Shown: positions 52,301 through 64,000 of the stretch, in pieces
Numbering within the stretch: the stretch's first letter is position 1
How the letters are laid out: every line of letters begins with the position of its first letter
DNA from: Auanema rhodensis
Lineage: Eukaryota; Nematoda; Chromadorea; Rhabditida; Rhabditidae
Direction of reading: 5' to 3'
NCBI GenBank assembly: GCA_964057225.1
Contig: OZ059896.1
Coordinates: 8,122,001 to 8,186,000 of the forward strand
DNA length: 64,000 bases
Position numbers and translations under genes: made by a program
Notes under the pieces: model-generated
Told to the model about the DNA's origin: nothing
Database searches by the model: none
The model's input: the letters and a program-made list of their open reading frames with translations, nothing else

Positions 52301-55300
52301 ATCAACAACTGTCATTCTGTTTGTGGTAAGTGTTCCAGTCTTATCCGAACAAATAGAAGTAGCATTACCCATGGTCTCGCAAGCATCCAAGTGACGAACA
52401 AGATTATTATCAAACATCATCTGAAATATGAATAAATGTTATAAAGATGTGAATTTGTAAAATAAAATAAATAATAAACATACTTTCCTGACTGAATAAG
52501 TGAGAGCAAGAGCTATAGCCAATGGTAAACCTTCAGGAATAGAAATTACCAAAATAGTTACAGCAATAATGAAGAATTTAACAAACATCTGAACATCTTA
52601 TAGATTCATTATTTTAATTTCTAAAAGCTTTTACCTGAATATCGGCAAATGAAAAATGTTTTTCATCTATTACATAATGTTCGACACAGAAGCGAGTAAC
52701 TAAAACTATAAGAGCTACAGCTGCTACGGTTGTACCTTAAATTTATGAATTTTCACTTAAATGTATATGATATGTATCTAGTTACCGCAATAAATAATTT
52801 GAAGAGCAAGCTTGGCTAATTTTGATTGGAGTACTGATTTAGCTGATAATCCATCATCATCATCACTACTTTTACTGCTACCAGATGACGATGAGCTGGA
52901 AGAGGATGAGCTGGATGATGAAGAGGAGCTGGACGACGAAGAAGCTGCAATATAATGTTATCATACTCATATATTATATTCAGGTTATACTTGATGTTGA
53001 ATCATCGTCAATGCCTGCTCCAGCTTTACCAGCACCCAGTAACATCATGATAATACCGGTTTGAGAGTTGACTCCAACAGCAGTTACAACCATTTTTCCG
53101 GATCCTTCCATGGCATAAGTACCTAATAAATAAAAAAAAGGTTAAATTTAAGTTGTCAATAACAACAGACCAGAAAGAAGAACAGGATCACTTTCAACAC
53201 TCTTTTTGATATGATCCGATTCACCAGTTAAAGATGATTCGTCAATTTTTAAATCATTGGCTTGAAGTAGAAATCCATCAGCAGGAAGCAAATCTCCATA
53301 CTTCACGCGGATTATATCTCCTACAACCAAGTCAGATACCGGTACATCTTTAGCTTCTCCATCACGAATGACCGAAAATTTCTGTCCCGTTTCAATCTTT
53401 TCCTGTAATTACAGTTTGTTTTTTGTTCAAAAAATATTATTTTCTTTCATGTAAAGATTTTGAAAAGTTCACGTGAGTTTCACGTGGGAATTCGCGTAAC
53501 TTATGAATGATTCTTTCTCAGAACCGGTCGTTTCCGCTGTATTTAGTAACAAAAATTCATAATTTCGTTTAAAATTAAACAAATCAGTTATTGCTTAGGT
53601 ATTGATTTCAAAAGCTTGAAAACGAACCTGAAGACTACGGAACTGACGTTCCTTTGAGTAATCGTTTACTGCTGTTACAAGTACAACGATGAGGACGCAA
53701 ATGAGAATAGCAACACCTTCGATCCAAGCAGTTCCATGACCATCGCTTTGAGGTTCGAGGGTTGTTGTAGCAATGAGAGCTGGAATAGAACAATAAGTAT
53801 TCATTTAGATGAATATATCTGTTTCTGAAAATTATTTGGAGAAAAAGTTACTAACCGAGAGTGGCGTTGACGAGGACTTCTGTAGCGTTTCTGGTTATGG
53901 GTTCATCCTCAAGGGCTTCTGGGTCATAGAAGGATAGAGCCAGATTTATGAAACCAGCAGCAACCAGAATGATAAGTGTTGGATCCTAAAGATAAAAATA
54001 TGCCATATTTAAGATAATTAGCTTTAGTTGTAAATAAACACAATAAACCTACTCTGCAAGCGTCGAAAAGCAAACGCATAAAGCTTTTGCTCTTAGCTGG
54101 TGGAATCGTATTAGATCCAAAAACAGCACGACGACGATCGAGATCGGATGAAGAGCTGGGGAGACCTTTGATGACATCAACTTGCAGCTTTTCACAGAGT
54201 CCTTCAACGCCATTATGCTCGTTAGATAGCTGTAAGAACAAATATCAGTAAAATATTAGGAATGGATCATCTATAACCTACCCTTACAATGGCTTCGGCT
54301 CCACGAGCCTCCATGAGGCTTCGGAGTTGTGCTAACGAGCATCCGAATTCTTTTCCTGAGACCTAAAATGGAATAATTGTATGTTAATTTTTCTGGAATC
54401 TTTTGAATCTTTTTGTTTATTTTTATTTATCTAAATAAAAGATATTATCAATTCTATATCATATATACTATACCTCAGATTTTGAGCGGTAGAGTGATAT
54501 AGATTGAATCATATATTATAATATTGTGAATGGTACTGTATACAGTATACTTATATAGAGATTAATAGACTCCTATAATCTATGACAATTCCAAACAATA
54601 ACCTGTTAATTGAATTGAAAATTTTTCATAAATAAGAAAATAAAAGAAAATAAACAAATATATTATACAAAATAAAAAAAAAAAGATTAAAATTTCAAGT
54701 ACAGGTCTTAGTGGAAAATATCATATAAAGTGTATTGATAGTTGAAATATTAAGCCTAGCAAAATGACTGTGATTACAACATGAAGAAACAAGAATTTGT
54801 GGCAAGTTTGAGCCAATATCAAGTGTTAAGACCTTAATATTTGGACTTAGTGACAATAAGGAAAAGAAATTAGTACTAAAATCAATTAATAAATACAAAT
54901 GATGATTGAGATTGATATACATGAATATCTATATGAAATCTTTCGTTTATACTATCGAAAGTCTTATTTGTATGTTCATTAGAAATATTCGTTTTATGTC
55001 TCAGTCATTTCGTTTGTAAGCAAAACTTTGCTGTATAGTTTTACGAAATTGTTGTATTCATGTGAATTTGTGAAGGAATGAGCTAACTGATTGTTTATGG
55101 CTCTGTCATCATTCAGCACTACTTATGAAGACTTGAAACCGACGGTGTCGATGAATCACATCTGATGAGAGATCCGCCCCATTTTCACCAATTAACCATC
55201 CCATTTTAATGTTTAATTTTTTATAATAGTTTTGAATGTGTTGAATACTTACATTCATATGATGCATTAGTTTTCTCTCTTATATTTCTTATCAATTTGT

Positions 55301-56000
55301 TCAAAAAATTTTTAAATGTGGAAATGGATGATAGACATATATGATAATCGCATGACGATATTGTTTCAGAATGAAATTATAGCGAAATAGTGAATAAGCG
55401 TAGAATAATCCTTCATGCAACAAGAAGAGTGTTCAGTTTTGCTCGTATTTCCTTTTTTAAATCCGAACAAATGATGTCATGTTGATGTCATTGAGCGAAC
55501 CCGTTTTCAGTTCTGCGGAAGCTGGGTTCGTATGTACTCCGATCATTTAAGACGAGATGACAACTGTGTAATTTACAATAACATATCATGTTGTATGATA
55601 TGTAGCTATAGCTTGCAATTACATAGCCTGATTCGAGTAGATAATCAGAATTCGCAAATTTTCTACTTTCATATCGAATTCTTCTTATTTCATATATTTT
55701 TATTTTGGAAACAGTGCATAGATTTAAGTTATTTGGTCAAAAATAGAACATTTCTTCATATTTTTGATTTGCAGAACATGACTCGTTTTGGAAATATTTA
55801 ATATAGTCAGTAAGAAACCAACCTGTCGGCCTCCTAGGGTATCGGGAGCGGTGTTGGTCGCAGCCTTTGCTGCTCCAACACCAAGAATATCGTCGGAAGT
55901 CACATTGCGGGCTTTTTTCATTACACGATCACTCAAATCAACAGTAGTCAGCTTTGGAGACAAAGATTGGGGGCAGAGCTTTCGGCTCGGTGCCTTTCCC
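49376..56000 (-). CDS. Plasma-membrane Ca2+-transporting P-type ATPase (PMCA; ATP2B / MCA family), first exon not found
   Basis: Exons from 56000 down to 49376 encode about 1,200 residues. P-type motifs are intact: phosphorylation site [40 protein letters not shown], and hinge [20 protein letters not shown]. Two N-terminal membrane segments lie around 53990-53640, [20 protein letters not shown] is TM4, and TM5-10 follow [20 protein letters not shown]. The C-terminal tail contains [20 protein letters not shown], aligned with the calmodulin-binding helix of PMCAs. The cytosolic loop after TM2 holds 20 consecutive serines followed by acidic residues. The pump exports Ca2+ in exchange for protons. 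The first visible exon (56000-55823) starts after TTTCAG in phase 0 with no ATG, so an upstream initiator exon is missing. The intron 55822-54363 is 1.5 kb. I cannot tell which MCA paralogue this is. Confidence 0.93.
53470..53486. promoter_or_regulatory. Two CACGTG E-boxes 11 bp apart
   Basis: CACGTGAGTTTCACGTG lies in a PMCA intron. The two palindromic hexamers are one helical turn apart, a spacing suited to paired bHLH dimers. Function is not shown. Confidence 0.3.
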
Positions 56001-59000
56001 TGAAAGAAAAAGAAAAGAAATATGAGAATGTAGAGCTATAACAATAAGATTATAATAAAGATAATAGTAGAAAATGAATTCACAAAATTAAAATATTGGA
56101 TTATGAGGATCAAGATGTTTGTTTATTGTTTTTTTTCCGATTTTTAAGAACTTTAATTGTTTCAGATGATGATGTAAAATAAAAATAGAAATCAAGAAAA
56201 TATGAATGTAATAAACATAAACATTTCTAATTATTTTTAATAAAATAAATTTGATAATTGAATAATATATAAGGGAGAATTCAGAATGTATATAAGAAAA
56301 GAAGAAATTAATTGAATAAAAGTATGATTATAAGGTTAAATGTTGAATAGTGATAGGAACGACCTGACATATTAGATCTCAGATAAGATTGCTCATTAGC
56401 AGAACAGATCTTTGTTTTAATTAAAGTTATTAAGAAAAATAATACAATTGAACAGTCTCAATACAAAATCAAAATAAGAAATTGAAAAACATTAAATGTT
56501 ATTATAAGAAAAAAATATTTTTTTCATAATTACGTAGAATATAGAATTATTTGTTCTTCCTATATTTTAATTTTTCAAAATTTTCTACTGTATTGAAAAT
56601 GGAATAAAATGTTTTTTTTTGTAAATTTATTGAGTGAACAGGGAATGAAACTGATAAAACTGTTGATGATCAGCTATTTAAGGCCCTCTCTTGAAATTAT
56701 GCAAATCGCATCATGCGATGATGATAAGCTGGAAGTCGGGTTAACAGCAAAGTTGTCAATTTCGAGTAAAACAACTGATCTGAATCATTTCTATGTTACT
56801 CTCTATTGAAATATATTCTCTCTAATATTGTCTATTCTTCTTTTTCTCTCATTTTTTATCCTTTTCTCTCTTTTAGCTTATATGGTCTCTCAAGAGCATT
56901 TCATACGTTCTATACCATGTACTCAAAAGTTCTCTACCATACAATTCATGTATTTAAACTCTCTCAACTTTCTTTTCAAATTTCTTTCTCTATTCTCCAT
57001 ACTAGCTCTCACATTTTAGATCATACATTACTTAAACTCTCTCACAATTCTAACATGTAATCATTTTGTTCATGACTTATACTGCCTACAGTGATTTGCT
57101 CTTGAAATTTAATATACATATAGTAACTGCAACTGTTTCCAATTTTTCCAATTTCATTTTGCAATAAAAAAAAGATTATTTTCAACTTTGAGAAGCAAAA
57201 ACAGCTGCAACATATCTTGGAAGTTAGAACATTGGACAAGCTAAACTTCGGTTACACTAACACGCCATCACATAAGTCATTTATTTGTACAGTTCAAATA
57301 TTAATCTTATTCTTATTAACATTTCTATTCAAATTTTTGTTAAACATGATTCAAATAATAGTTAAGATATGAATGTTGTTATAACTTTTTTTAAAAAAAA
57401 AAAGTAATCGCTATATACTACATGTTTCATAATTGAATAGCAGAAGATGACTTATAATTCTTTTTTTTTGGGTTTGATATCATGAATTTCAGCAAACTTG
57501 ATAAAAATAAATAAAAATGAATAATATACTTTAGATTAATTATGAAAAAGATTTTGTTAACAATCAAGAAATGTTTTAAGAATCATAATTTATCCTGTAG
57601 AAAGATAAATCATGTTGACAACATACGTACATACACATGATTCTGAGAAAACGGATAGAAAATCATATATGATGAATTCGCCTAATTAAAAATCTTCAAG
57701 TTATAATAAAAATATATATATATATATATATACATAAAAAATAGAATTTAGAAAACAATTGTTTCCCAAACACATGATTAAAAGAATTTTTTCCTAATTT
57801 TCTAAATATAATTAGAACATAATTTTCTATGATAAAATGGTTAAGAAAAAAAAATAAACATATACTTATTGATTATTTAAATTAAATAATTAACATACCT
57901 ATATTATATAAATTAAAATTTTAAGGAATATATCTAATACTTTACTTTATATTTAATGAAAATAATGATTAATTAAGGCTTTTTCACACAATATCAAAGA
58001 TTAAATAGAACTAAACCTTGATGGAAAAAGTACAAAAAACAAAATGATAAATTATGTACAAGATATAAGCTAAATCAAAGATTAAATGGGGACTGGTATT
58101 TGTAATCACGTTCATATGTATATGGCATAGCACCGATGAATCTTCTTCCTACTGTTATGTTAATCTAAGAAAAAAACATAACAGAATAGAATATATACAT
58201 GTATATATGTATATATATATATTTATTATATGATATCATATATTTATCTAATTCATAAAATTTAAATTTTCCAAATGCTTTTCAATGCATTCAACTTGAT
58301 ACGTCGTTGATGATGATGATGAGGAGGAGGAGGAGATGGACGGGTCATGGAATTTCAAGTTTTTCTTTTTGTTTGATGAGTCAAATTGTTTTGAATATTA
58401 TCTTATTTATAAAAAAGTATATATCATATATTATATGTATATTAACACATTATTAAAACATTTCATTTTTTATGTTTTTAATGAAAAGATTCGATATTCG
58501 TGATAAATGAATTGTAAATCATATTGGTACATATAGAAGATATGATTACACCCATATGATCTCTCTTTTTCCAATTGAAAAATAGACGAAAAAGACAAAA
58601 AAAAACTTTGTTCTTCCATCATCACATGTCATATTGGCAAACCAAATATAATTTATGCTTGGTTTCAAATCGGGACGTCAATTTCCAATAAAGAAAAATA
58701 ATAATTTTTGATCTATCTACTTTGTAAACATGCTTTATAATATTTTTTTCTAATGGATGATTCAATTCAAACTTTTAATTTTCAAGACATTTTCTCAAAT
58801 TGTTTAAAAATGTTTAATTTCTAATATTTCAATTGTTTTAACTATCATAATAATATATTTTTTAATAAAATCATACTGAAAAATACTTGTGGGTGATCGT
58901 TTATATCATAGTACAAGCGATGATTATGATAATTCGGTCATTGTCGTCATGAATATAACTATTCAACTGGTTAACCAAACTAAAATTCAGAAAAAAAATA

Positions 59001-59699
59001 ATTAAAACTTGAATAATGCTGTTGCTGTATCAATGGAACAGAGTTACTGTGTAATGAACGTTAAAGTTCAAAATTTTGTTGCGATTAGTATGCCATATTT
59101 GAAAACTTCGGAAAATCAATATTCCTATATATTTTTCATGAAAAAAATATAAAATTGAAGTTGATATTCTAGTTAATATTCTTAATTATTATTTTTGTCT
59201 CAACAAACTATCAAATGTTTATTATTGAATTAAGTTTTGATTATAAAATATACAGTGTTCCTTCTCATACATTATGTATTCAGTGCATATTCCGTGGCCA
59301 AGAATGATCATAACATACCGCTTAAAGACAAAGCTTTTAACTCAATTATTGTTTTTTGAATGTTTTCTTCTGTTAATCTGGCACAGTAATAGCTATCGAG
59401 ATTTTCCTTACAATTGAAATCAAGATTTTCGCAAATGGCGAACACACACAAGGTAGAACACAAGTTTTGTTTTGTTCACATACGACATACAGTTTAGTGA
59501 AAGCCATAAGATTCTTTTTCCCGAATTTGTTATTATCTAAAAGTAAAATGTTTTTGATTACAAGAGAGATGAATATGAAGATGTAACTTCTTAAAAGGAT
59601 TAAAATTCTATATTTAAAAATATAAAATCAAAAAATATTTGATTATTTTTTGAAATATTTATTAAATTCTTATTATTATTATTGTTAAAAAAAAACAAA
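56001..59699. other. 3.7-kb AT-rich region upstream of visible PMCA exons
   Basis: No gene is supported. It may contain the missing PMCA first exon and promoter. It has a (TA)n tract near 57712, a GAT/GAG trinucleotide stretch near 58309-58337 and long AT filler. The ORFs are short and compositionally non-coding. Confidence 0.5.
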
Positions 59700-60619
59700 T
59701 CAATTAGATCTATAGGATGGGAACATAATTCTGAGCAATGTATCAACATCTTGAACAATAGCATCATCAGTTTCAGCATCAGTAGCCTTGATCTGATTGC
59801 TTGAAGGCTCTTCTTCACTTGAATTAATCATTTCCTCATCAACCTCGATCTCATTTTGAACTTCAGTAGGTGTTGTTTTCAAAAGTTTTGGATGACGCTT
59901 CTTCTGTCTGAAAATGAATTTTTATTTTCATACATATGTTTATGATTTTAGGGTTTGAAATGGTAATAATAGAATGAACATACGTAAGATTCATACGGCA
60001 AGCTAATCTGAAAGTGGTTTCTTCTTGATCACATGGTGATGCTCTCCAGAAGAACCAATCATTCTTACGCTGTTCGATACCAAATGTCTCAGAAGTTGAG
60101 CATCCAGGAACAGAAGGCTGGAATAAACATGAGAGTTAGAGATTCGTTCGTAAAACCTTGTCATTACTTTCTCAACTACAAAAGCATTTTCGGCATCTGG
60201 ACATTGAAGTGGGCACCATTCGATGACTTCTTCACGAATTGTATTGAATTCCTAAAATATGATATTTATTCAATTGTTTATACTAATTTTATTTTTGAGA
60301 TTAATATAAATTTTTGCCTAATTATAAATTGATCAAATAGTATTTCTTTAGAAAATAAGAAGAACAAACCTTAAAGCATCCATTATCGTTAACAGCATCC
60401 CATTCCTCATTTCCTTCAAATGATAAACGACAATCTACTGTTGATCCTAATTTTTTACATTTGTAATCACGGAAATCTAAAAAAAATATTTGAAAACTTG
60501 TTTTGTAAATATAAAATAGAATAAAGAAATAATGCTATAAACTCACTATTAACTAAGAAGTCAGCAGTAGCTAAAGCTGGAAGAAGTAACAAGGCAATGG
60601 AAAGCTTATTGCACTTCAT
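59700..60619 (-). CDS. Secreted cysteine-rich protein, unrecognised
   Basis: ATG at 60619 begins a clear signal peptide (MKCNKLSIALLLLPALATAD). Five exons join in frame to about 190 residues. The mature region has eight cysteines: YKC, VDC, NGC, WCPLQC (two), PGC, SPC and LAC, an even number consistent with four disulfides in an extracellular fold. Strongly patterned segments include LSFEGNEEWDAVNDNGCFKE and CDQEETTFRLACRMNL. After a basic KKRHPK stretch, which could be a proprotein cleavage site, the tail is acidic and disordered (EVDEEMINSSEEEPSSN) and ends RIMFPSYRSN with TGA at 59702-59700. I do not recognise the family. It could be a secreted nematode protein of cuticle, gut or gland. 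Confidence 0.85.
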
Positions 60620-63600
60620 ATTGGAATAAAAATGGCTATACGTAATGAAGGTGTAGACGGTATTGAAGGATTATAGGATAGAGGAAAGAGGGCGGGACCT
60701 GTTCGTTCGGTTTATGTCTTCATGATGGGTTGGAGGATCAGGATTAATCATCAGGTGGCTGACAAGAACTGTTTTTGTTCGTTTTTATGTTGCTTGTCCT
60801 ATTTGTGGTCTATTAAGTGTATGTATGGATTCATTTATCTATTTCTACCTCGTTTTCCTTTTTTATCTTCTCATCCATCATTTTTCATTTTTATTTACAT
60901 TGTTTTACACAGGTTAGACAGAAAAGCTTCTCTAACCATAACCAATGAGGGCTTATCTGGAAGCATTCAGAGAACTAAAGATGTAGACGATGATGTCGGC
61001 GTTTGCGCCTTCAGAAGAGAAGCACGATTCCTGAAAAAAAACTTGTCAAGCCACCTAACGAGATCAAAAGAAGGACAATGAAATGAAATGAAAGGATAAA
61101 AAGAATAAACGAGATTTCATACGAGAGGTCAGACAATCAGATGTCCTGTTTACAGCTGACTATACCGAAATCTGGTAAAAAAGGAAAGTCGAAACAGAAA
61201 CGAAAAAATAAGAAGGTGAAATTTCTAAAAATGATAATAAGCCGAGATAAAATGAACAGGATTTATAAAATGAAACAAAAGATAAATGAAGAAAAACGGA
61301 TTTTCTTATCATATTCAATTTTAATTTCAATTTTTCTTTGTTATGGCCATTTGAGCTGAAAGCATAATATGGAAAGGGAAGAAGCATTTCTTTATTTAAT
61401 TCCATTACTTTAGAAATATAATTCTAATATTGAAGACAAAATAAAATTGAAGAAATACTTGATATTTTTAGCAAAAAAAATAATATTTTTTTAAATTTTT
61501 TTCAAATATACCATTAGATATCTCAACATATTGACATGTTGACCGTGAAATCAAATGATGATACCTATAACACTATGATATATGTGAGAAACATATGTTG
61601 TCATCTTCTGTACATAATACACCACCTTGATATCTTTTCTTTTTTTTTACAAAAAAAAAATAAATTGCTTAGATCTTCAAATACTTTATCTATCTTTCTC
61701 AAATACATCAATATTTATAATAAAATACAAATTTTATTACAAAAAATATAAATCATCTTCTCATTATACATATATGATCTATATATTATTTTTAAATGTT
61801 TTCAATTATAGTAATATTTCTGCAAAAATAATCTTAAAATTAATTAAAAAAATATAATTTAAATGCTTTTTATAATTTTTTATATGATATTATATAAATA
61901 AAAAAATAATTAAATTAATCAAATATGAAAAAAAAAAACTTTAATTCCTTACTTACAAATCTTAGTAATAGATTAAGTTTTGCATGTATGATGTACGCTA
62001 AATGCAAATATAATATTCTTTATATATGTATGAACTTACAATAAACTCTTCTAGGTGCATACAACATTTATATGTTAAATTTAAAAAATACAGCTCTTAT
62101 GAATCATGTAAATACTAATAGTATTATACTTTTTTCTAAAAATAAAATAATATTATTTAAATAGTTAAATCATATAATAATATATAATTCTTCTTGTATA
62201 CTATATGTATTTATATTATATATACTATACGTACATCTTCAGTATATAATGTATATGAGTACATGCTTCATATATAAATCAATTAATACATTTGAAATTT
62301 AAGTTTTATTATCTTATTCAAGTGCCAACAAATTTTTTTGCAGATCTATTCTGTTATCATACCGTTTCAATGAAATACTACGAAAAATCTTGAAATACTA
62401 AGTAAACGTCAGGCTATTCTACTTATCGTATGTTCAATATTGATAATGGATGTCATCAGATCTTCAAGTATGTCTTTTGGCATTACAGGTCTTCAAATGG
62501 TCCTCTGACGTCATATTTAGGCTATCACCAGCAGTTTATCATTAGTTTGCATCACGAGAAGTATAAAGGCCGAGAATGTGTGTAATGATAAATTACTGTT
62601 ATTCCTTGGAAGTGGAATTTAATGATTTTTCAAAATCACGGGTTTTATCTAAAGTGTTCTTTTCTGTAGCTTGATATGTAGCTTGGCATGTAGCTTGATA
62701 TGGTATCTGATACCATCATATACCTATGTATATCGTAATTGGTTTATGAAGTCTTTGCTATTCAAAACATTATTCCATTGTCCATCATCCACCGTAGCCT
62801 TGTGTTCATATATGTTTTGAATATATAGAATAATCACGTAATATCTATGTCTATTCGTTGTCTTCTTCGTTCCATTTTAATCTTTGAATTACCATTTGTA
62901 CTATCCATTCTTTTCATTAAAATAAAACTTTTCTAAACATTCCTTTAATATTTGATAGCTTTTGTTCTTCCAAAACTCTACAGTTGCATTATGGTAAAGA
63001 TAGTAATAGTGTGTAAGGGTTCATAGACTCTTCATCTTGTTTATGCCAATTTATCTTCTGAAATCTACTATTTATATTCTATATTTCATCATTTCGGATA
63101 GTACATCTTGTAGTCGTACTTCAATCTGTTTTTCTATTCTTTTCATTACTTTTTTCAACATTTTCAATGATTTCTATTCACTTTTTGTGGTTAGAAAAAA
63201 ATTCTTGTCATTCCTTTATTCTCCTCAACAAAGTTTTGACGATTTCGAAAAAAAAATGTTTCAGATGACGTTAAAGAATTTCGGGTAATAAGCGAAAACA
63301 TATCCGCAAACAACTTCTAGTTGGAACGAATGTTGTATTGCTCTGTATTTAAAAATATTAAAAGAAATAACCAAACCTTATGAGCATATTTTGTAACAAT
63401 TTGTACTTTAATTAAACCTATTTTCTTTTAAATCCCGAACAAGGGTAAATGGCAGTTTGCCACATTCTGCTTATGCCATCTGGAATTTTTCGTCGTTTGA
63501 ACCAGTCTAATCGAACTCTTTCTGTGTCTGCTTTCTCGATTGCATTTCGCTCCCCAACATCACTCAGGCCAATGTGTCTTGAACTCTCTGTTCTTTCTGC

Positions 63601-64000
63601 TCTCTCTAAGCTCTGAGGCTTAATGGTCTTCTGGATGTCTATCGCAGTGGCTCACAGATGCAACTTTATGCGTTTTCTCCCATTTCTCCAATCTCTCTCT
63701 CAGTTTTATCCACTTTCTCCACTCTCTTTTGCTCTCTTTGATATATCTTCCACTCTTTCTTTTCATCTTCCTCCATTTCATCCAGACTCTTTTCGCTCTG
63801 TCCAGCCGTTGTTCTTCTTTTACTTCTACTCCCACTATTTCTTTCTCTCTCTATATCTTTTGCTCCCTCTACATTTGCTATACTCTCTTCTAATTTGCAA
63901 TTAAAGCATAGGACCATCTTTCATACTACTCCGCTTATTTTTTTCCCTAATCTTCTCTTTTATATCCTACTTTTCGATTCGTTTATTTTTTTTTCTAGTA
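60620..64000. other. 3.4-kb right-end region without supported genes
   Basis: It begins with the upstream region of the secreted-protein gene and continues as AT-rich DNA, turning CT-rich after about 63530. ORFs at 60722-61081 and 63623-63904 on the plus strand are compositional (the second from CT repeats). A three-unit 12-bp repeat with adjoining hairpin lies at 62665-62715. Confidence 0.5.
62665..62715. repeat. Three 12-bp tandem repeats plus short hairpin
   Basis: The units TGTAGCTTGATA, TGTAGCTTGGCA and TGTAGCTTGATA are directly adjacent. They are followed at once by TGGTATCTGATACCA, a perfect 7-bp stem with a one-base centre. Confidence 0.8.

Noticed and set aside
55493-55530. Inverted repeat CGAACCC ... 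GGGTTCG in a PMCA intron, considered as a tRNA fragment or transposon end
   Set aside because: Only a 7-bp stem with a loop of about 20 bases; no cloverleaf and no target duplication.
58308-58350. Minus-strand ORF start MTRPSPPPPPHHHHQRR as the missing PMCA first exon
   Set aside because: Its donor (GAC/GTATCAAG) is phase 1, whereas the next PMCA exon at 56000 needs phase 0; the coding pattern is just a GAT/GAG trinucleotide repeat.
60722-61081. Plus-strand 119-codon ORF upstream of the secreted-protein gene
   Set aside because: Mixed hydrophobic then charged composition without recognisable domain, and it overlaps the expected promoter.

Overview
This is a window of nematode nuclear DNA: AT-rich, with split genes, mostly 43-50 bp introns (GT...TTTNAG) and close same-strand gene spacing. 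The strongest taxonomic pointers are an OSM-9-type TRPV channel, an HNF4-derived nuclear receptor with the nematode-type P-box CNGCKG, and 3' splice sites (TTTNAG) placed just before many start codons, as expected for spliced-leader trans-splicing. I cannot name the species.

Layout. 1-2.8 kb, minus strand: the 5' part of a leprecan (CRTAP/P3H-type) collagen-modification gene, with a tRNA-Lys(CTT) on the opposite strand inside an intron, preceded by a mitochondrial adrenodoxin-type ferredoxin. 3.3-12.3 kb, plus strand: a TspanC8-like tetraspanin, the GPI-transamidase subunit PIG-S, and an OSM-9-like TRPV channel. 13.8-21.8 kb, minus strand: an HNF4-like nuclear hormone receptor with two alternative first coding exons separated by long introns. 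21.8-37.9 kb: a 16-kb stretch with no gene I can support, holding microsatellites and one Tc1/mariner-type MITE with perfect 27-bp terminal inverted repeats and a TA target duplication.

37.9-39.6 kb, plus strand: an unrecognised acidic protein with an N-terminal cysteine cluster. 40.2-46.5 kb, minus strand: six genes packed head to tail: an ACTL6/BAF53 actin-related protein, two tandem MIA40/CHCHD4-like genes, a TMEM185-like membrane protein, the diphthamide factor DPH4/DNAJC24 and the GTPase RABL3. Gaps are about 150-290 bp, and the last pair overlaps by one base (TAATG). This looks like an operon, though no transcript evidence is available. 46.9-48.7 kb, plus strand: an SLC22A18-like MFS transporter. 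49.4-56.0 kb, minus strand: a plasma-membrane Ca2+-ATPase whose first coding exon I could not find. 59.7-60.6 kb, minus strand: a small secreted eight-cysteine protein. The last 3.4 kb shows no gene I can support.

The genes are mostly housekeeping or neuronal functions without one shared pathway. Observations most worth a second look: the tandem MIA40 paralogues, the DPH4-RABL3 stop/start overlap, the alternative receptor starts, loss of the two C8-defining cysteines from the tetraspanin, a GC-AG intron in the channel gene, and a CpG-dense ORF hidden in the receptor's long intron. I found no CRISPR, virus or bacterial-type system.
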